A stretch of 64,000 bases of DNA. It comes from Peptoniphilus lacydonensis (lineage in GTDB: Bacteria; Bacillota; Clostridia; Tissierellales; Peptoniphilaceae). Each line of letters begins with the position of its first letter. Position 1 is the first letter of the stretch. Positions 17,829-26,120 of the stretch are shown one piece after another. The position numbers were made by a program, and so were the translations under genes. The notes beneath the pieces were generated by a model. The model did no database searches, had not been told where the DNA came from, and saw only the letters and a list, made by a program, of their open reading frames with translations. The stretch is from positions 620,001 to 684,000 of the forward strand of contig NZ_FNWF01000003.1 of NCBI RefSeq assembly GCF_900106515.1. Reading direction: 5' to 3'.

Positions 17829-19112
17829 CTACCTCTTCTTTATATCTTCCCATCTTTCATTTACAATTTCTCTAATTTCTTCTTCATCGACATTTACAAT
17901 TTCTCTGTCCTTCATAATAAATTTTCCATCACAAATAACACTTTCTATATCTGATGAATTTGCAGAATAAACAAGTGCAGAAATTAAATTATTCTTTGGT
18001 GTAAAGGAATTTGAATTTAAATTAAAAGTTGTAAGGTCTGCAATATAACCTTCTTTTATTAGTCCAAGGTTTTCAAATCCTAAAGCCTTTGCCCCGTTTA
18101 CAGTTGCCATTTTTAAAATTTCTATTGCAGGCACAGCCTTTTCATTCATAGTGACAGCCTTATTTACAATTCCACCAATGTGCATTTCTTCCACAAAGTC
18201 TTGATTATTATTTGATGAGTCACCATCAGTTCCAAGTGCCACTATAATTTTATTCTTTAACATTTTATCCACTGGTGTAAAACCACTTGCAAGTTTTAAA
18301 TTTGAACTTGGATTATAAACTGGGTAGAACTTTTTATCTTTTACAATCTCAATTTCCTCATCAGTTATGTGAACGCAGTGTGCAGCTATTATTTGATTTT
18401 CCAAAAGTCCAATAGAATTTACATATTCAATTGGAGTCATTCCATATTCTTTTTTAGAATTTTCAACTTCTGTCAATGTTTCTGAAAGGTGAATATGAAT
18501 TAGACCGTCATAATTTTCTTTTGCTCTTTTTGCAATTTCTTTTAAAAATTCTGTGCTACAAGTGTAAATTGCGTGAGGTGCAGGCACGACTTTTATTATT
18601 CCATCACTCTTATTGTGATAATTTTTGTAAAGTTCATCAAACTCTTCTAGCTTTTCTTCTCCCTTTTTATCCACATCTGTCATGCCACAAGTAAGAACTC
18701 CACGAATCCCTGACTCTATTGCGGCATCCCCAACTCTATTCATTTCATAATACATATCGCAAAAAGTTGTAACACCAGATTTTATATTTTCAATAATAGA
18801 TAACATTGAAGAATAATAAATATCTTCTGCGTTTAGTTTCTCTTCAAGTGGCCATATTTCGTTTACTAACCAATCCATCAAATTTAAATCATCTGCATAA
18901 TTTCTAAAATAGCTCATGCCAAGATGAGTATGTGCATTTACAAATCCTGGTGTTAAAAGTTTATTTTTTCCATCAATTACTTCATCTGCATCTAAATCTA
19001 AATTTTCTCCAATTTTTTTTATTTTATTTTTTTTAATAAAAATATCTACATCATCAACAATTTTTTCATTTTCTATATCTAAATAAGAAATATTTTTTAT
19101 AAGTAAGCTCAT
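17829..19112 (-). CDS. mtaD: Amidohydrolase, 5-methylthioadenosine/S-adenosylhomocysteine deaminase family
   Basis: 427 residues. Metal-dependent amidohydrolase of the MtaD/TrzA group: VNAHTHLGMSYFR provides the first metal histidines, then IHIHLSET and AAHCVH, and LGTDGDSSNNN the catalytic Asp region. It probably deaminates MTA, SAH or adenosine in the cytoplasm. Start 19112 follows GGAGG. First gene of the mtaD-trpS operon. Gene name by family resemblance; other purine or N-containing substrates are possible. Confidence 0.85.
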   Translation of the reverse strand: MSLLIKNISYLDIENEKIVDDVDIFIKKNKIKKIGENLDLDADEVIDGKNKLLTPGFVNAHTHLGMSYFRNYADDLNLMDWLVNEIWPLEEKLNAEDIYYSSMLSIIENIKSGVTTFCDMYYEMNRVGDAAIESGIRGVLTCGMTDVDKKGEEKLEEFDELYKNYHNKSDGIIKVVPAPHAIYTCSTEFLKEIAKRAKENYDGLIHIHLSETLTEVENSKKEYGMTPIEYVNSIGLLENQIIAAHCVHITDEEIEIVKDKKFYPVYNPSSNLKLASGFTPVDKMLKNKIIVALGTDGDSSNNNQDFVEEMHIGGIVNKAVTMNEKAVPAIEILKMATVNGAKALGFENLGLIKEGYIADLTTFNLNSNSFTPKNNLISALVYSANSSDIESVICDGKFIMKDREIVNVDEEEIREIVNERWEDIKKR

Positions 19113-19174
19113 AATTCCTCCAATAGTATTATTATAGCAAAGTTTAAAAAATTTTTTCAAATTATTCAAATAAG

Positions 19175-19203
19175 TTACTAGAAAAATTAAACTTTGATAT
19201 AAT
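19175..19203 (+). promoter_or_regulatory. Promoter for a probably leaderless mRNA
   Basis: -35 TTACTA (19175-19180), 17-base spacer, -10 TATAAT (19198-19203). The ATG of the next gene starts at 19210, seven bases after the -10, where transcription should begin. Confidence 0.6.
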
Positions 19204-19209
19204 AAATTT

Positions 19210-19866
19210 ATGAAGGGAAATTATTTAGACTTTAACATTTTTTTCGATTTAATCGGAACAATTGCCTTTGCAATTTCTGGTGCAATTCTAGGCTGTAAAA
19301 AGAATATGGATATATTAGGTGTAATTGTACTTGGACTTGTAACAGCTCTAGGAGGTGGATTTGTAAGAGATCTTGTACTTGGAATAACTCCACCTAAAAT
19401 GTTTCAAGACTCAAAAAGTGCAATTATATCTACAATTTTTTCTATAATTGTCTTTATTTTCTTTTACATTCAATTTAAATTTAAAAATCCAAAATGGCTA
19501 AAGATAACGAATAAATTTATGATTATATTTGATACAATAGGACTTGCATCTTTTACAATCACAGGAATGGCAACAGTGATCTCTCTTGGTTATTATAAAA
19601 AATTTTTGCTTATGTTTGTAGGAACAATAACAGGTGTAGGTGGAGGAATGATTCGCGATGTATTGGCAGGTACTATTCCTTTTATCTTTCGTGAACAAAT
19701 TTATGCGGGCGCATGTATATTGGGTGCAACAACTTTTATAATTACAAGACACTTCTTTTCTTACGAGATTTCTATGATAATTTGTTTTCTAACAGTTTTA
19801 ATTATAAGACTGTTAGCCGTAAAAAAAGATTGGAACTTGCCAAGAATTTCAAAAGAGGAGGAATAA
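19210..19866 (+). CDS. TRIC cation channel family protein (YicG/UPF0126)
   Basis: 218 residues, seven hydrophobic segments arranged as two similar halves. Each half carries the family signature: GGGFVRDLVLGITPP near residue 48 and GGGMIRDVLAGTIPF near residue 140. TRIC-type proteins form trimeric K+-permeable channels. There is no ribosome site upstream; the -10 box is only seven bases before the ATG, so the message may be leaderless. Followed after one base by the MTH1187-type gene. Confidence 0.92.
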   Translation: MKGNYLDFNIFFDLIGTIAFAISGAILGCKKNMDILGVIVLGLVTALGGGFVRDLVLGITPPKMFQDSKSAIISTIFSIIVFIFFYIQFKFKNPKWLKITNKFMIIFDTIGLASFTITGMATVISLGYYKKFLLMFVGTITGVGGGMIRDVLAGTIPFIFREQIYAGACILGATTFIITRHFFSYEISMIICFLTVLIIRLLAVKKDWNLPRISKEEE

Positions 19867-19867
19867 A

Positions 19868-20182
19868 ATGGCAGTAGCAGAATTAACACTAATACCAATA
19901 GGAACAAAGACGACATCTGTAAGTAAATACATAGCAGGTGCACTTGATTCTATTGAAAAAATCGAAGGACTAACTTATGAACTTAATCCAATGGGCACAA
20001 CTTTAGCTCATGACGATCTAAAAATTTTATATGAAGTCATAAGAAGAATGCAAGAATCTGTATTTGAAAATGGAGCAGATAGAGTTTACTCTGTTGTTAA
20101 AATTGACGACAGGCGTGACAAAGATTATACTTTTAAGGACAAGGTAACTTCTGTAAATGAAAAGAGAAAAATAAACAATTGA
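19868..20182 (+). CDS. MTH1187 family thiamine-binding protein
   Basis: 104 residues, the normal length of the MTH1187/YkoF-like (DUF77) family. Conserved stretches VAELTLIPIGT near the start, and ELNPMGTTLAHDDLKILYEV in the middle; these proteins form a ferredoxin-like fold that binds thiamine or related pyrimidines. GAGGAG precedes the ATG, and the gene starts one base after the TRIC gene, so they are cotranscribed. Terminator follows. Confidence 0.9.
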   Translation: MAVAELTLIPIGTKTTSVSKYIAGALDSIEKIEGLTYELNPMGTTLAHDDLKILYEVIRRMQESVFENGADRVYSVVKIDDRRDKDYTFKDKVTSVNEKRKINN

Positions 20183-20193
20183 TAATGAAGATT

Positions 20194-20220
20194 AAGCCTC
20201 ATCTTTTGATGGGGCTTTTG
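20194..20220 (+). terminator. Terminator of the TRIC-MTH1187 unit
   Basis: 10-bp hairpin AAGCCTCATC / GATGGGGCTT with one G-U pair and TTTT loop, followed by TT. Confidence 0.75.
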
Positions 20221-20258
20221 ATAAAATTTTTAATAAAATAATTCTATAAGGAGAAAAT

Positions 20259-21221
20259 ATGTACGAAGGTTTTTTGACAGATGTTAATGGAATAAAGCTT
20301 GGCCACGCAGAAGATAATGTTGCACTAACTGGGACAAGTGTGATCTTGTGTGAAGACGGTTTTACTTGTGGTGTCGATGTTCGAGGTGCTGGGCCTGGAA
20401 CTCGCGAAACTGATCTTCTAAGGGCAGAAAATTTGGTTCAGAAGGTTCACGCTGTTTTTTTAACTGGTGGCTCTGCCTATGGTCTTGATGTTGGCGGCGG
20501 CATTATGAAATTTTTGGAAGAAAATAATCATGGATTTGATGTTGGTGTCGGTGTTGTGCCAATAGTTCCTGGTGCGGTTTTATTTGATCTTGCTGTTGGA
20601 GATTCTAAAGTTCGTCCTGATTTTAATATGGGTTATGTTGCAGCAAAAAATGCAAAGAAAAAAGATGAAACTATGGGAAACTTTGGCGCAGGTTGTGGTG
20701 CAAGCGTCGGGAAAATTCTAGGTAATGATTTTGCAATGAAGTCAGCCATTGGTCAGTCTTCTGTAAAAGTTGGTGACTTAGTTGTATCTTCTATTGTCGC
20801 TCTAAATGCCTTGGGCGATATTTTTGATTGTGAAACTGGAAAAAGAATTGCTGGAGTTTATGACAGAAAAAATAAAAAGTTTTTAGATACTAATACTCTT
20901 TACGAAAACAAGTTTAAAGACTATAATCTATTTAGTCCTGCCAACACGACTATATCTGTAATTTCTACAAATGCAAAACTCACAAAGGCAAATTGTAATA
21001 AGATCTCACAAATGGCTCATGATGGTTATGCTAGGAGTATTAATCCTGTGCATACTATGAACGATGGAGATACTATTTTTACTCTTGCAAGTGGTGAAGT
21101 AAATACAGATTTAAATTTAGTTGGAATTCTTGCTGCAAAATCTATTTCTAGATCTATTGCAAATGCAATTTATTCTGCAAAAGATTCTGGCGGACTGGTA
21201 AGCTATAACGGTATTAAATAA
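20259..21221 (+). CDS. P1 family peptidase (DmpA/BapA-like N-terminal nucleophile hydrolase)
   Basis: 320 residues. The N-terminus FLTDVNGIKLGHAED, the GTSVILCEDGFTCGVDVRGAGPGTRETDLL block and the TGGSAYGLD block are hallmarks of the P1 (S58) family. GAGCGASVGKILG and SSIVALNALGDIFD lie in the second half, where family members self-process into two chains. These enzymes release N-terminal residues from peptides or beta-peptides. Transcribed between terminators with AAGGAG before the ATG; possibly continues into the following ECF gene 43 bases downstream. Confidence 0.9.
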   Translation: MYEGFLTDVNGIKLGHAEDNVALTGTSVILCEDGFTCGVDVRGAGPGTRETDLLRAENLVQKVHAVFLTGGSAYGLDVGGGIMKFLEENNHGFDVGVGVVPIVPGAVLFDLAVGDSKVRPDFNMGYVAAKNAKKKDETMGNFGAGCGASVGKILGNDFAMKSAIGQSSVKVGDLVVSSIVALNALGDIFDCETGKRIAGVYDRKNKKFLDTNTLYENKFKDYNLFSPANTTISVISTNAKLTKANCNKISQMAHDGYARSINPVHTMNDGDTIFTLASGEVNTDLNLVGILAAKSISRSIANAIYSAKDSGGLVSYNGIK

Positions 21222-21264
21222 TTTATCGAAGGGTATCTACATAGAACCCTATCAGGAGGAAAAA

Positions 21265-22020
21265 ATGAATAAAATTACTGCTCGAAACAAAAACAGAAAG
21301 CTAGTGATAGCTTCAATGCTTGGTGCGATTACAATTGTGCTTGGGATGACTCCACTTGGTCTTATTCCCCTTGGCTTTATTAATGCCACAACTATGCACA
21401 TTCCTGTAATAATTGCAGCCATTGCTGAAGGACCTATTGTTGGTGCACTTGTTGGACTTATTTTTGGTATTTCTTCTCTTTTAAATGCCATCTTAAAAAA
21501 TGCAAGCCCCGTTGCTTTTGTATTTTATAATCCGCTTATTTCAATTGTGCCAAGAGTTTTAATTGGAATAACATCTTATTACAGTTATGCTTCTATGAAA
21601 AAAGTGAAGGACAAAAACCTAAAAGTTTTGACAAAAATTCTTTGGGGAATTGTAACTCTTCTCTTAATTCTACTGCTTGTTAAAGATATTAAGACGGGAG
21701 CATCAACTATTAATATAACCTTTGTTGTAATTTTACTTGCTTTATGTATTGGACTTTTTATCTATTCTCTTAAATCTAATGAAATAGATTTTCCAATTGC
21801 AATAGGTGCCTTTATCGGTTCAATGACTAACACAATTTTAGTCCTTGGTGGCATTTATTTAATTTATGCAAAGAGATATGTGGAAGCACTAAACATTCCC
21901 ATGGAAAGTGCAAAATCTGCGATATTGGGTGTTTCTGTTACATCAGGCATCCCTGAAGCTATAATATCTGTTATTGTAACAACAGCGGTTATAAAAGCTT
22001 TAAAATCAAAAAGGAGCTAA
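21265..22020 (+). CDS. ECF transporter S component, possibly pantothenate (PanT-like)
   Basis: 251 residues, about six membrane segments, starting with a basic tail and the motif MLGAITIVLGMTPLGLIPLG typical of S components. The stretch MHIPVIIAAIAEGPIVGALVGLIFG is a strong ECF S signature. The next gene starts one base after its stop and encodes a CoaX-like pantothenate kinase relative, which suggests a pantothenate-type substrate (inference from context only). AGGAGG precedes ATG. It would need a shared EcfAA'T module encoded elsewhere. Confidence 0.82.
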   Translation: MNKITARNKNRKLVIASMLGAITIVLGMTPLGLIPLGFINATTMHIPVIIAAIAEGPIVGALVGLIFGISSLLNAILKNASPVAFVFYNPLISIVPRVLIGITSYYSYASMKKVKDKNLKVLTKILWGIVTLLLILLLVKDIKTGASTINITFVVILLALCIGLFIYSLKSNEIDFPIAIGAFIGSMTNTILVLGGIYLIYAKRYVEALNIPMESAKSAILGVSVTSGIPEAIISVIVTTAVIKALKSKRS

Positions 22021-22021
22021 T

Positions 22022-22804
22022 ATGTTACTTGCAATTGATATAAATAATAAAAATACTAATTTTGGCGTATTTGATGAAGATAAAATTATTACAAAATTTT
22101 CTATTATGACTGATAGAAATAGATCCACAGAAGAAGTTAAACTCATTTTAAAATTAATCTTAAAGGACAGAAATATAATGCTAGAAGATATTGACGACAT
22201 AATACTTTCAACAGTAGTGCCAGAACTCTACCAAAATTACGAAATCATTTCCATAAATTTAATTGGAAAAAAACCTAAAATTATTTCTGCTGGAGTAAAA
22301 ACAGGTCTTAATATAAAATGTGAAAGCCCCCGAGATGTTGGTAGTGACAGGATAATAAGAGCTGTTGCTGCAACAAACAAATATAAAGATAACTTAATAA
22401 TAATTTCTGCATCATCTATTACAACTATCGACTATATCAATGCAAAAAAAGAATTTTTAGGTGGCTTAATATTTCCTGGAGTAAACTTACTTCAAAAATC
22501 TCTTGTTCGAGAAAGCTCAAAACTTCCACAAGTTGAAATAAAATCATGTAAAGATATTTTGGGAAACAACACAGAAAAAGCAATCCAAAGTGGAATATAC
22601 TTTGGATATAAAAATGCAGTTTCAGGTGTTATAAATGAAATATTTAAAAAGTATTCACTTAATAAAAAAAACACACAAATCTTAACCACAGGGATTTATG
22701 CAAATCTTCTTGATAACAATGAATTTGAATTTGTTGAAGAAGAGATGCTCGGTCTAGAGGGTTTAAAAATAATTTATGACTTAAACAAAAATAAGGCTTC
22801 ATAA
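22022..22804 (+). CDS. coaX: Type III pantothenate kinase homologue with altered nucleotide-binding motifs
   Basis: 260 residues, usual CoaX length and fold order: N-terminal phosphate loop, GSDRIIRAVA in the middle (keeps the catalytic-type Asp), then LGGLIFPGVNLLQKSL and the C-terminal TTGIYANLL. Two otherwise conserved ASKHA motifs deviate: the first loop reads DINNKNTNFG where DxGNTN is expected, and the second reads SASSITTIDY where DxGTATTxD is expected. The enzyme may still work, be very divergent, or have lost kinase activity. Directly coupled to the ECF S component. Ends in a terminator shared with murI. Confidence 0.8.
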   Translation: MLLAIDINNKNTNFGVFDEDKIITKFSIMTDRNRSTEEVKLILKLILKDRNIMLEDIDDIILSTVVPELYQNYEIISINLIGKKPKIISAGVKTGLNIKCESPRDVGSDRIIRAVAATNKYKDNLIIISASSITTIDYINAKKEFLGGLIFPGVNLLQKSLVRESSKLPQVEIKSCKDILGNNTEKAIQSGIYFGYKNAVSGVINEIFKKYSLNKKNTQILTTGIYANLLDNNEFEFVEEEMLGLEGLKIIYDLNKNKAS

Positions 22805-22822
22805 TTCGAAGTCTTATTTTTT
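22791..22822. terminator. Bidirectional terminator between coaX and murI
   Basis: 10-bp inverted repeat ATAAGGCTTC / GAAGTCTTAT (22791-22800 with 22808-22817, one G-U pair), T run on the plus strand and A run before it, serving both convergent genes. It includes the coaX stop codon. Confidence 0.8.
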
Positions 22823-23647
22823 ATACTTTTCTAAATCTTTTATTTTAACATTGTGAAAATTTACCTCAAAACTACTTAAATCAACAATTTTTTCCATAGT
22901 ATACTTAAACTTTTTTATGTCACCTGTAATGTAAAAATCAATTTTACGATTTTTATACTCAACTTCATTTTCATTTATATCCAAAATATCCATGGCATCT
23001 AAAACAGTTTGATATGCAGGATCTACCATCAAAACTTTCTTCCCTTCTCTTTTTAAAATCCTCTTAAAAGAATTTTCAACAATTGGATAGTGAGTGCATC
23101 CTAAAATCATAGTATCAAAATCATAATCACCAAATTCATCTATGTATTTTTTTACAATTCCATCAACATATTCCTCTTCAAAATCTCCGCTTTCCACAGC
23201 AAGAGTGAGCGCAGGACAGTATACACTTCTAAGCTCAACAGTAGGATCAATTTCTCTTAAAGCTTTTTCATAAACTCCACTTTCAACGCAGGATTTTGTA
23301 GCTACCAAGGCTACTTTTTTATTTTTCGTCCTCTCTACTGCATTTTCACTTCCAGGTTTGACAACACCAATAATAGGATAATCGTAGGTTCCATTTGACT
23401 TTTTGAGCCCATAACTTGTTGCAGTATTGCACGCAATAATGGAAAGATCAACACCTAGATCATTAAAAAACCCCATGGCTTCTATGGTATAATCTCTTAT
23501 TTCTTCTGCACTTCTTGCACCATATGGCATCCTCAAAGTATCTCCAAAAAAAACAAAATTTTTATTCTTGATTTTATTTAAAGCAACTTTTAAAACAGAA
23601 AGGCCACCAACTCCACTGTCATAAAATCCAATCAAATTTTTGCCCAT
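22814..23647 (-). CDS. murI: Glutamate racemase
   Basis: 277 residues. FYDSGVGGLSVL at the N-terminus, the first catalytic cysteine in IACNTATSY at about residue 72 and the second in LGCTHYPI at about residue 182 are the standard racemase motifs. It makes D-glutamate for peptidoglycan. Start 23647 follows GGGTGAT; the in-frame ATG eleven codons earlier has no good site. Convergent with coaX. Confidence 0.95.
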   Translation of the reverse strand: MGKNLIGFYDSGVGGLSVLKVALNKIKNKNFVFFGDTLRMPYGARSAEEIRDYTIEAMGFFNDLGVDLSIIACNTATSYGLKKSNGTYDYPIIGVVKPGSENAVERTKNKKVALVATKSCVESGVYEKALREIDPTVELRSVYCPALTLAVESGDFEEEYVDGIVKKYIDEFGDYDFDTMILGCTHYPIVENSFKRILKREGKKVLMVDPAYQTVLDAMDILDINENEVEYKNRKIDFYITGDIKKFKYTMEKIVDLSSFEVNFHNVKIKDLEKYKK

Positions 23648-23781
23648 TAAATCACCCGCTCTTTTATTATAATAACACAAAAAAATAATAAATTATAAAC
23701 TAAAAAATATTTTAACTTAAATTTATAAATTAATCAAAATAATATTTTTTATCAGAAAATATATAACTGTTTATCGCAAAG

Positions 23782-23814
23782 AAAAAAGCCCGTAACCATT
23801 GAGATTACAAGCTT
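23782..23814 (-). terminator. Terminator of tRNA-Lys
   Basis: 12-bp hairpin (23803-23814 with 23786-23797) with G-U pairs, followed on the minus strand by six T. Confidence 0.75.
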
Positions 23815-23819
23815 CTAGA

Positions 23820-23896
23820 TGGTGCACCTTAACGGACTCGAACCGTTGGCCCACTGATTAAGAGTCAGTTGCTCTACCAACTGAGCTAAAGGTGCA
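23820..23896 (-). tRNA. tRNA-Lys (anticodon CUU)
   Basis: 77 nt including encoded CCA. Acceptor TGCACCT pairs with AGGTGCA, D arm AGCTCAGTTGGTAGAGC, anticodon arm ACTGA-CTCTTAA-TCAGT with anticodon CTT, T arm GGTTCGAGTCC. A terminator follows. Confidence 0.96.
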
Positions 23897-23958
23897 AATT
23901 TTACATTTTTGATATTTTCTCTTTACATTACCAATGCAACAAAAAATATTATAATTAA

Positions 23959-23985
23959 AAAAAACACTCTTGTCAAGTGTTTTTT
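23959..23985 (-). terminator. Terminator of the GntR/FCD regulator gene
   Basis: 10-bp hairpin AAAAAACACT / AGTGTTTTTT around a 7-base loop; on the minus strand it ends in a T run three bases beyond the stop codon. Confidence 0.8.
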
Positions 23986-23987
23986 AG

Positions 23988-24656
23988 TCAACTTTTAAAC
24001 ATTTTATAATCAGCTTGTTCTTCAAACATAGAGTAAATATTCTCTATAGTTTTTTCACTAGCTTTTCTTGCTTCTTTAGGTTTTTTTTCTTCAATTAATT
24101 TATAAACTTTTTGTAAATTATTAAAATGTTTTTTGTAATTTTTCTTATCTCTAAAAATAAAATTTCCAAATCTGTAAAGTCTTTGATTTATCATGTTCAT
24201 AACTTCAATTAAAATTTCATTATTAAGAGAACTGACAAGTGCCATATTCCATTCAATAATCAAATTCTGAATCAATTCATCATCTTTGTTATCGATTGCA
24301 ACACGCAGTTGTTCATTCACATCTTCAAAATATTTTGTCTTTTTATTAAGACCATTCTGTGCCAAAAGTTCAACAGCAAGTGGCTCTAGCGATTTCCTAA
24401 CTATATAAAGATTTTTGGCTTCTTTTACAGAGATTTTAGAAACTATGTAAGATTTTCTCGGAAAGCTTGTAACAAGTCCATCTTCCTCAAGCTTTTTTAA
24501 GGCTTCTCTAACTGGAGTCCTACTAACTCCAAGTTCTGAAGCTATTTCCATTTCAATTAGTTTATCTCCTGGCAATAATTTATTTTTTAAAATTTTTTCT
24601 TTCAAATCTCTGTACACCAAATTACTAAGTGATTTTTTATTGCTACGAAGATCCAA
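23988..24656 (-). CDS. GntR family regulator with FCD domain (FadR subfamily)
   Basis: 222 residues. N-terminal winged helix with LVYRDLKEKILKNKLLPGDKL and the recognition region ELGVSRTPVREALKKLEEDGLV, then an all-helical FCD effector domain of about 140 residues. Such regulators usually answer to small organic acids or sugars. The gene stands alone between tRNA-Lys and a divergent lipoprotein gene, so no target pathway is evident. A GGGAGGG ribosome site precedes ATG 24656. Confidence 0.9.
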   Translation of the reverse strand: MDLRSNKKSLSNLVYRDLKEKILKNKLLPGDKLIEMEIASELGVSRTPVREALKKLEEDGLVTSFPRKSYIVSKISVKEAKNLYIVRKSLEPLAVELLAQNGLNKKTKYFEDVNEQLRVAIDNKDDELIQNLIIEWNMALVSSLNNEILIEVMNMINQRLYRFGNFIFRDKKNYKKHFNNLQKVYKLIEEKKPKEARKASEKTIENIYSMFEEQADYKMFKS

Positions 24657-24814
24657 AATTTTCCCTCCTCCCTTTTAATAAAATGTTTTCCTGAATCACA
24701 TTTTTTCTTCTTTTTTATTATATCATATAATTTTATTTTGTTTATAATTTTTTATTTAAGGGTAAAAAATAAATATAAAATTAGAATAATTGTATTAATT
24801 TTAAGGGAGGACAT

Positions 24815-25501
24815 ATGAAAAAGAAAATTTATTTAGTAACTTTAGGTATTGGTTTAGCCCTTACTCTTTCTGCTTGTGAAGCTCCAAGAAATACAGCATT
24901 AGAAGTTAAAAAGAATGATTCACAAATTGAATCTAGTAAAGAATCTGACGATAAAACAAATAAAAAGGATGATAAATCTTTTGAAAAAAATAAGTCCAAT
25001 GTTAAAGATAATAAAAATCAAAATTCAAAAGATTCTAAGGATGAAAAAAGTGCTGATTCTCAAAAGGATTTATTAAATGTGCAAATCACAAAAGAAAATG
25101 CTTTCGATGAATTTAAAAAATTGCACCAAGATGCAAAAGTAGAATCTTTCAAGTTGGAAACAAAAAAACAAGATTTAGTTTACGTAATCCAAGGTTATGA
25201 TTCTCAAAAAGAATACGAATTTGAACTTAATGCAGAGTCTGGTGAAGTAGTAAAAGACGGAGTTAAGGAAGAAAAAAATGAAGACAAAGTTTCTGATATT
25301 CAAAAAAATATGCTAGAATCAATCGATAGTATTACTCAAAAATCTCTCCAAGATGCAGGTGAAGGTTATGTAGTAACAGAATATAAACTTTACTATGACG
25401 ATGTGAATTATATTGTAGAGGTAAAATTGGAAAAAGATGGCGAAGATATTTCCTATAGTTATGACATTGCAACAGGAAAATTATTAGAAAAGGACCTATG
25501 A
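24815..25501 (+). CDS. Lipoprotein with two PepSY-like domains
   Basis: 228 residues. Lipoprotein signal peptide with lipobox LSAC at residues 18-21. A low-complexity Lys/Asp/Ser linker covers about residues 30-88. Two PepSY-type modules follow: ITKENAFDEFKKL...GEVVKD at about 92-150 and YVVTEYKLYYDDVNY...TGKLLEKDL at 185-228. PepSY lipoproteins are thought to restrain peptidases or bind peptides at the cell surface. AGGGAGG before ATG; own terminator. Confidence 0.88.
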   Translation: MKKKIYLVTLGIGLALTLSACEAPRNTALEVKKNDSQIESSKESDDKTNKKDDKSFEKNKSNVKDNKNQNSKDSKDEKSADSQKDLLNVQITKENAFDEFKKLHQDAKVESFKLETKKQDLVYVIQGYDSQKEYEFELNAESGEVVKDGVKEEKNEDKVSDIQKNMLESIDSITQKSLQDAGEGYVVTEYKLYYDDVNYIVEVKLEKDGEDISYSYDIATGKLLEKDL

Positions 25502-25531
25502 TATAAAACAAAATATAAAATAAATTTTATG

Positions 25532-25558
25532 CCAGAGAAAAAATATCTCTGGTTTTTT
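25532..25558 (+). terminator. Terminator of the PepSY lipoprotein gene
   Basis: 7-bp perfect hairpin CCAGAGA / TCTCTGG, 7-base loop, then six T. Confidence 0.85.
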
Positions 25559-25694
25559 ATTTTTATACAATTTAATATCTAATACAACTATTCTTTCCCA
25601 AAAATTATACTCTATTTCTTCTTATACTTAATCTTTAAGTTTTAGATTTACATTGTTTGGGAATAAATTAAATATAAAAATTGGAGGTATTTTT

Positions 25695-26105
25695 ATGAAA
25701 TTTGCTGTGCGTTATTATACAAAAACTGGAAATACAAAAAAACTTGCCGATGCTATTGCAAAGGTCCTTGGAGTTGAAGCTTTGCCTATTAGCACTCCCA
25801 TAGATGAAGCTGTAGATATTTTATTTTTAGGTAATTCTTATTATGCCTTTAGTATTGACCCAGAAGTTATTAAATTTATTGATTCTCTCAATAAGGACAT
25901 GGTTGGCAAAATTGTCAACTTTGGGTCTGCTGCTATGTTAAATTCTACTTGGAAAAAGGTAAAAAAAGAATCTGATAAAGTTGGAATTTCTTTAGACGAA
26001 AGAGAATTTCACTGCAAAGGAGAGTTTAAGGGACTTCACAAAGGAAGACCTAATGAAGAGGATTTAATGGCTGCTAAAGATTTTGCAAAGAAATTTTTAA
26101 ATTAG
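25695..26105 (+). CDS. Flavodoxin family protein
   Basis: 136 residues, short-chain flavodoxin size. N-terminal VRYYTKTGNTKKLADAI is the FMN phosphate-binding loop (T-x-T-G-N-T), and LFLGNSYYAF is the next conserved block. It carries single electrons in the cytoplasm. Start 25695 follows TGGAGG; the longer upstream frame has no site. The CDF transporter gene starts 15 bases downstream. Confidence 0.88.
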   Translation: MKFAVRYYTKTGNTKKLADAIAKVLGVEALPISTPIDEAVDILFLGNSYYAFSIDPEVIKFIDSLNKDMVGKIVNFGSAAMLNSTWKKVKKESDKVGISLDEREFHCKGEFKGLHKGRPNEEDLMAAKDFAKKFLN

Positions 26106-26120
26106 ATTCGGAAGCTATAA

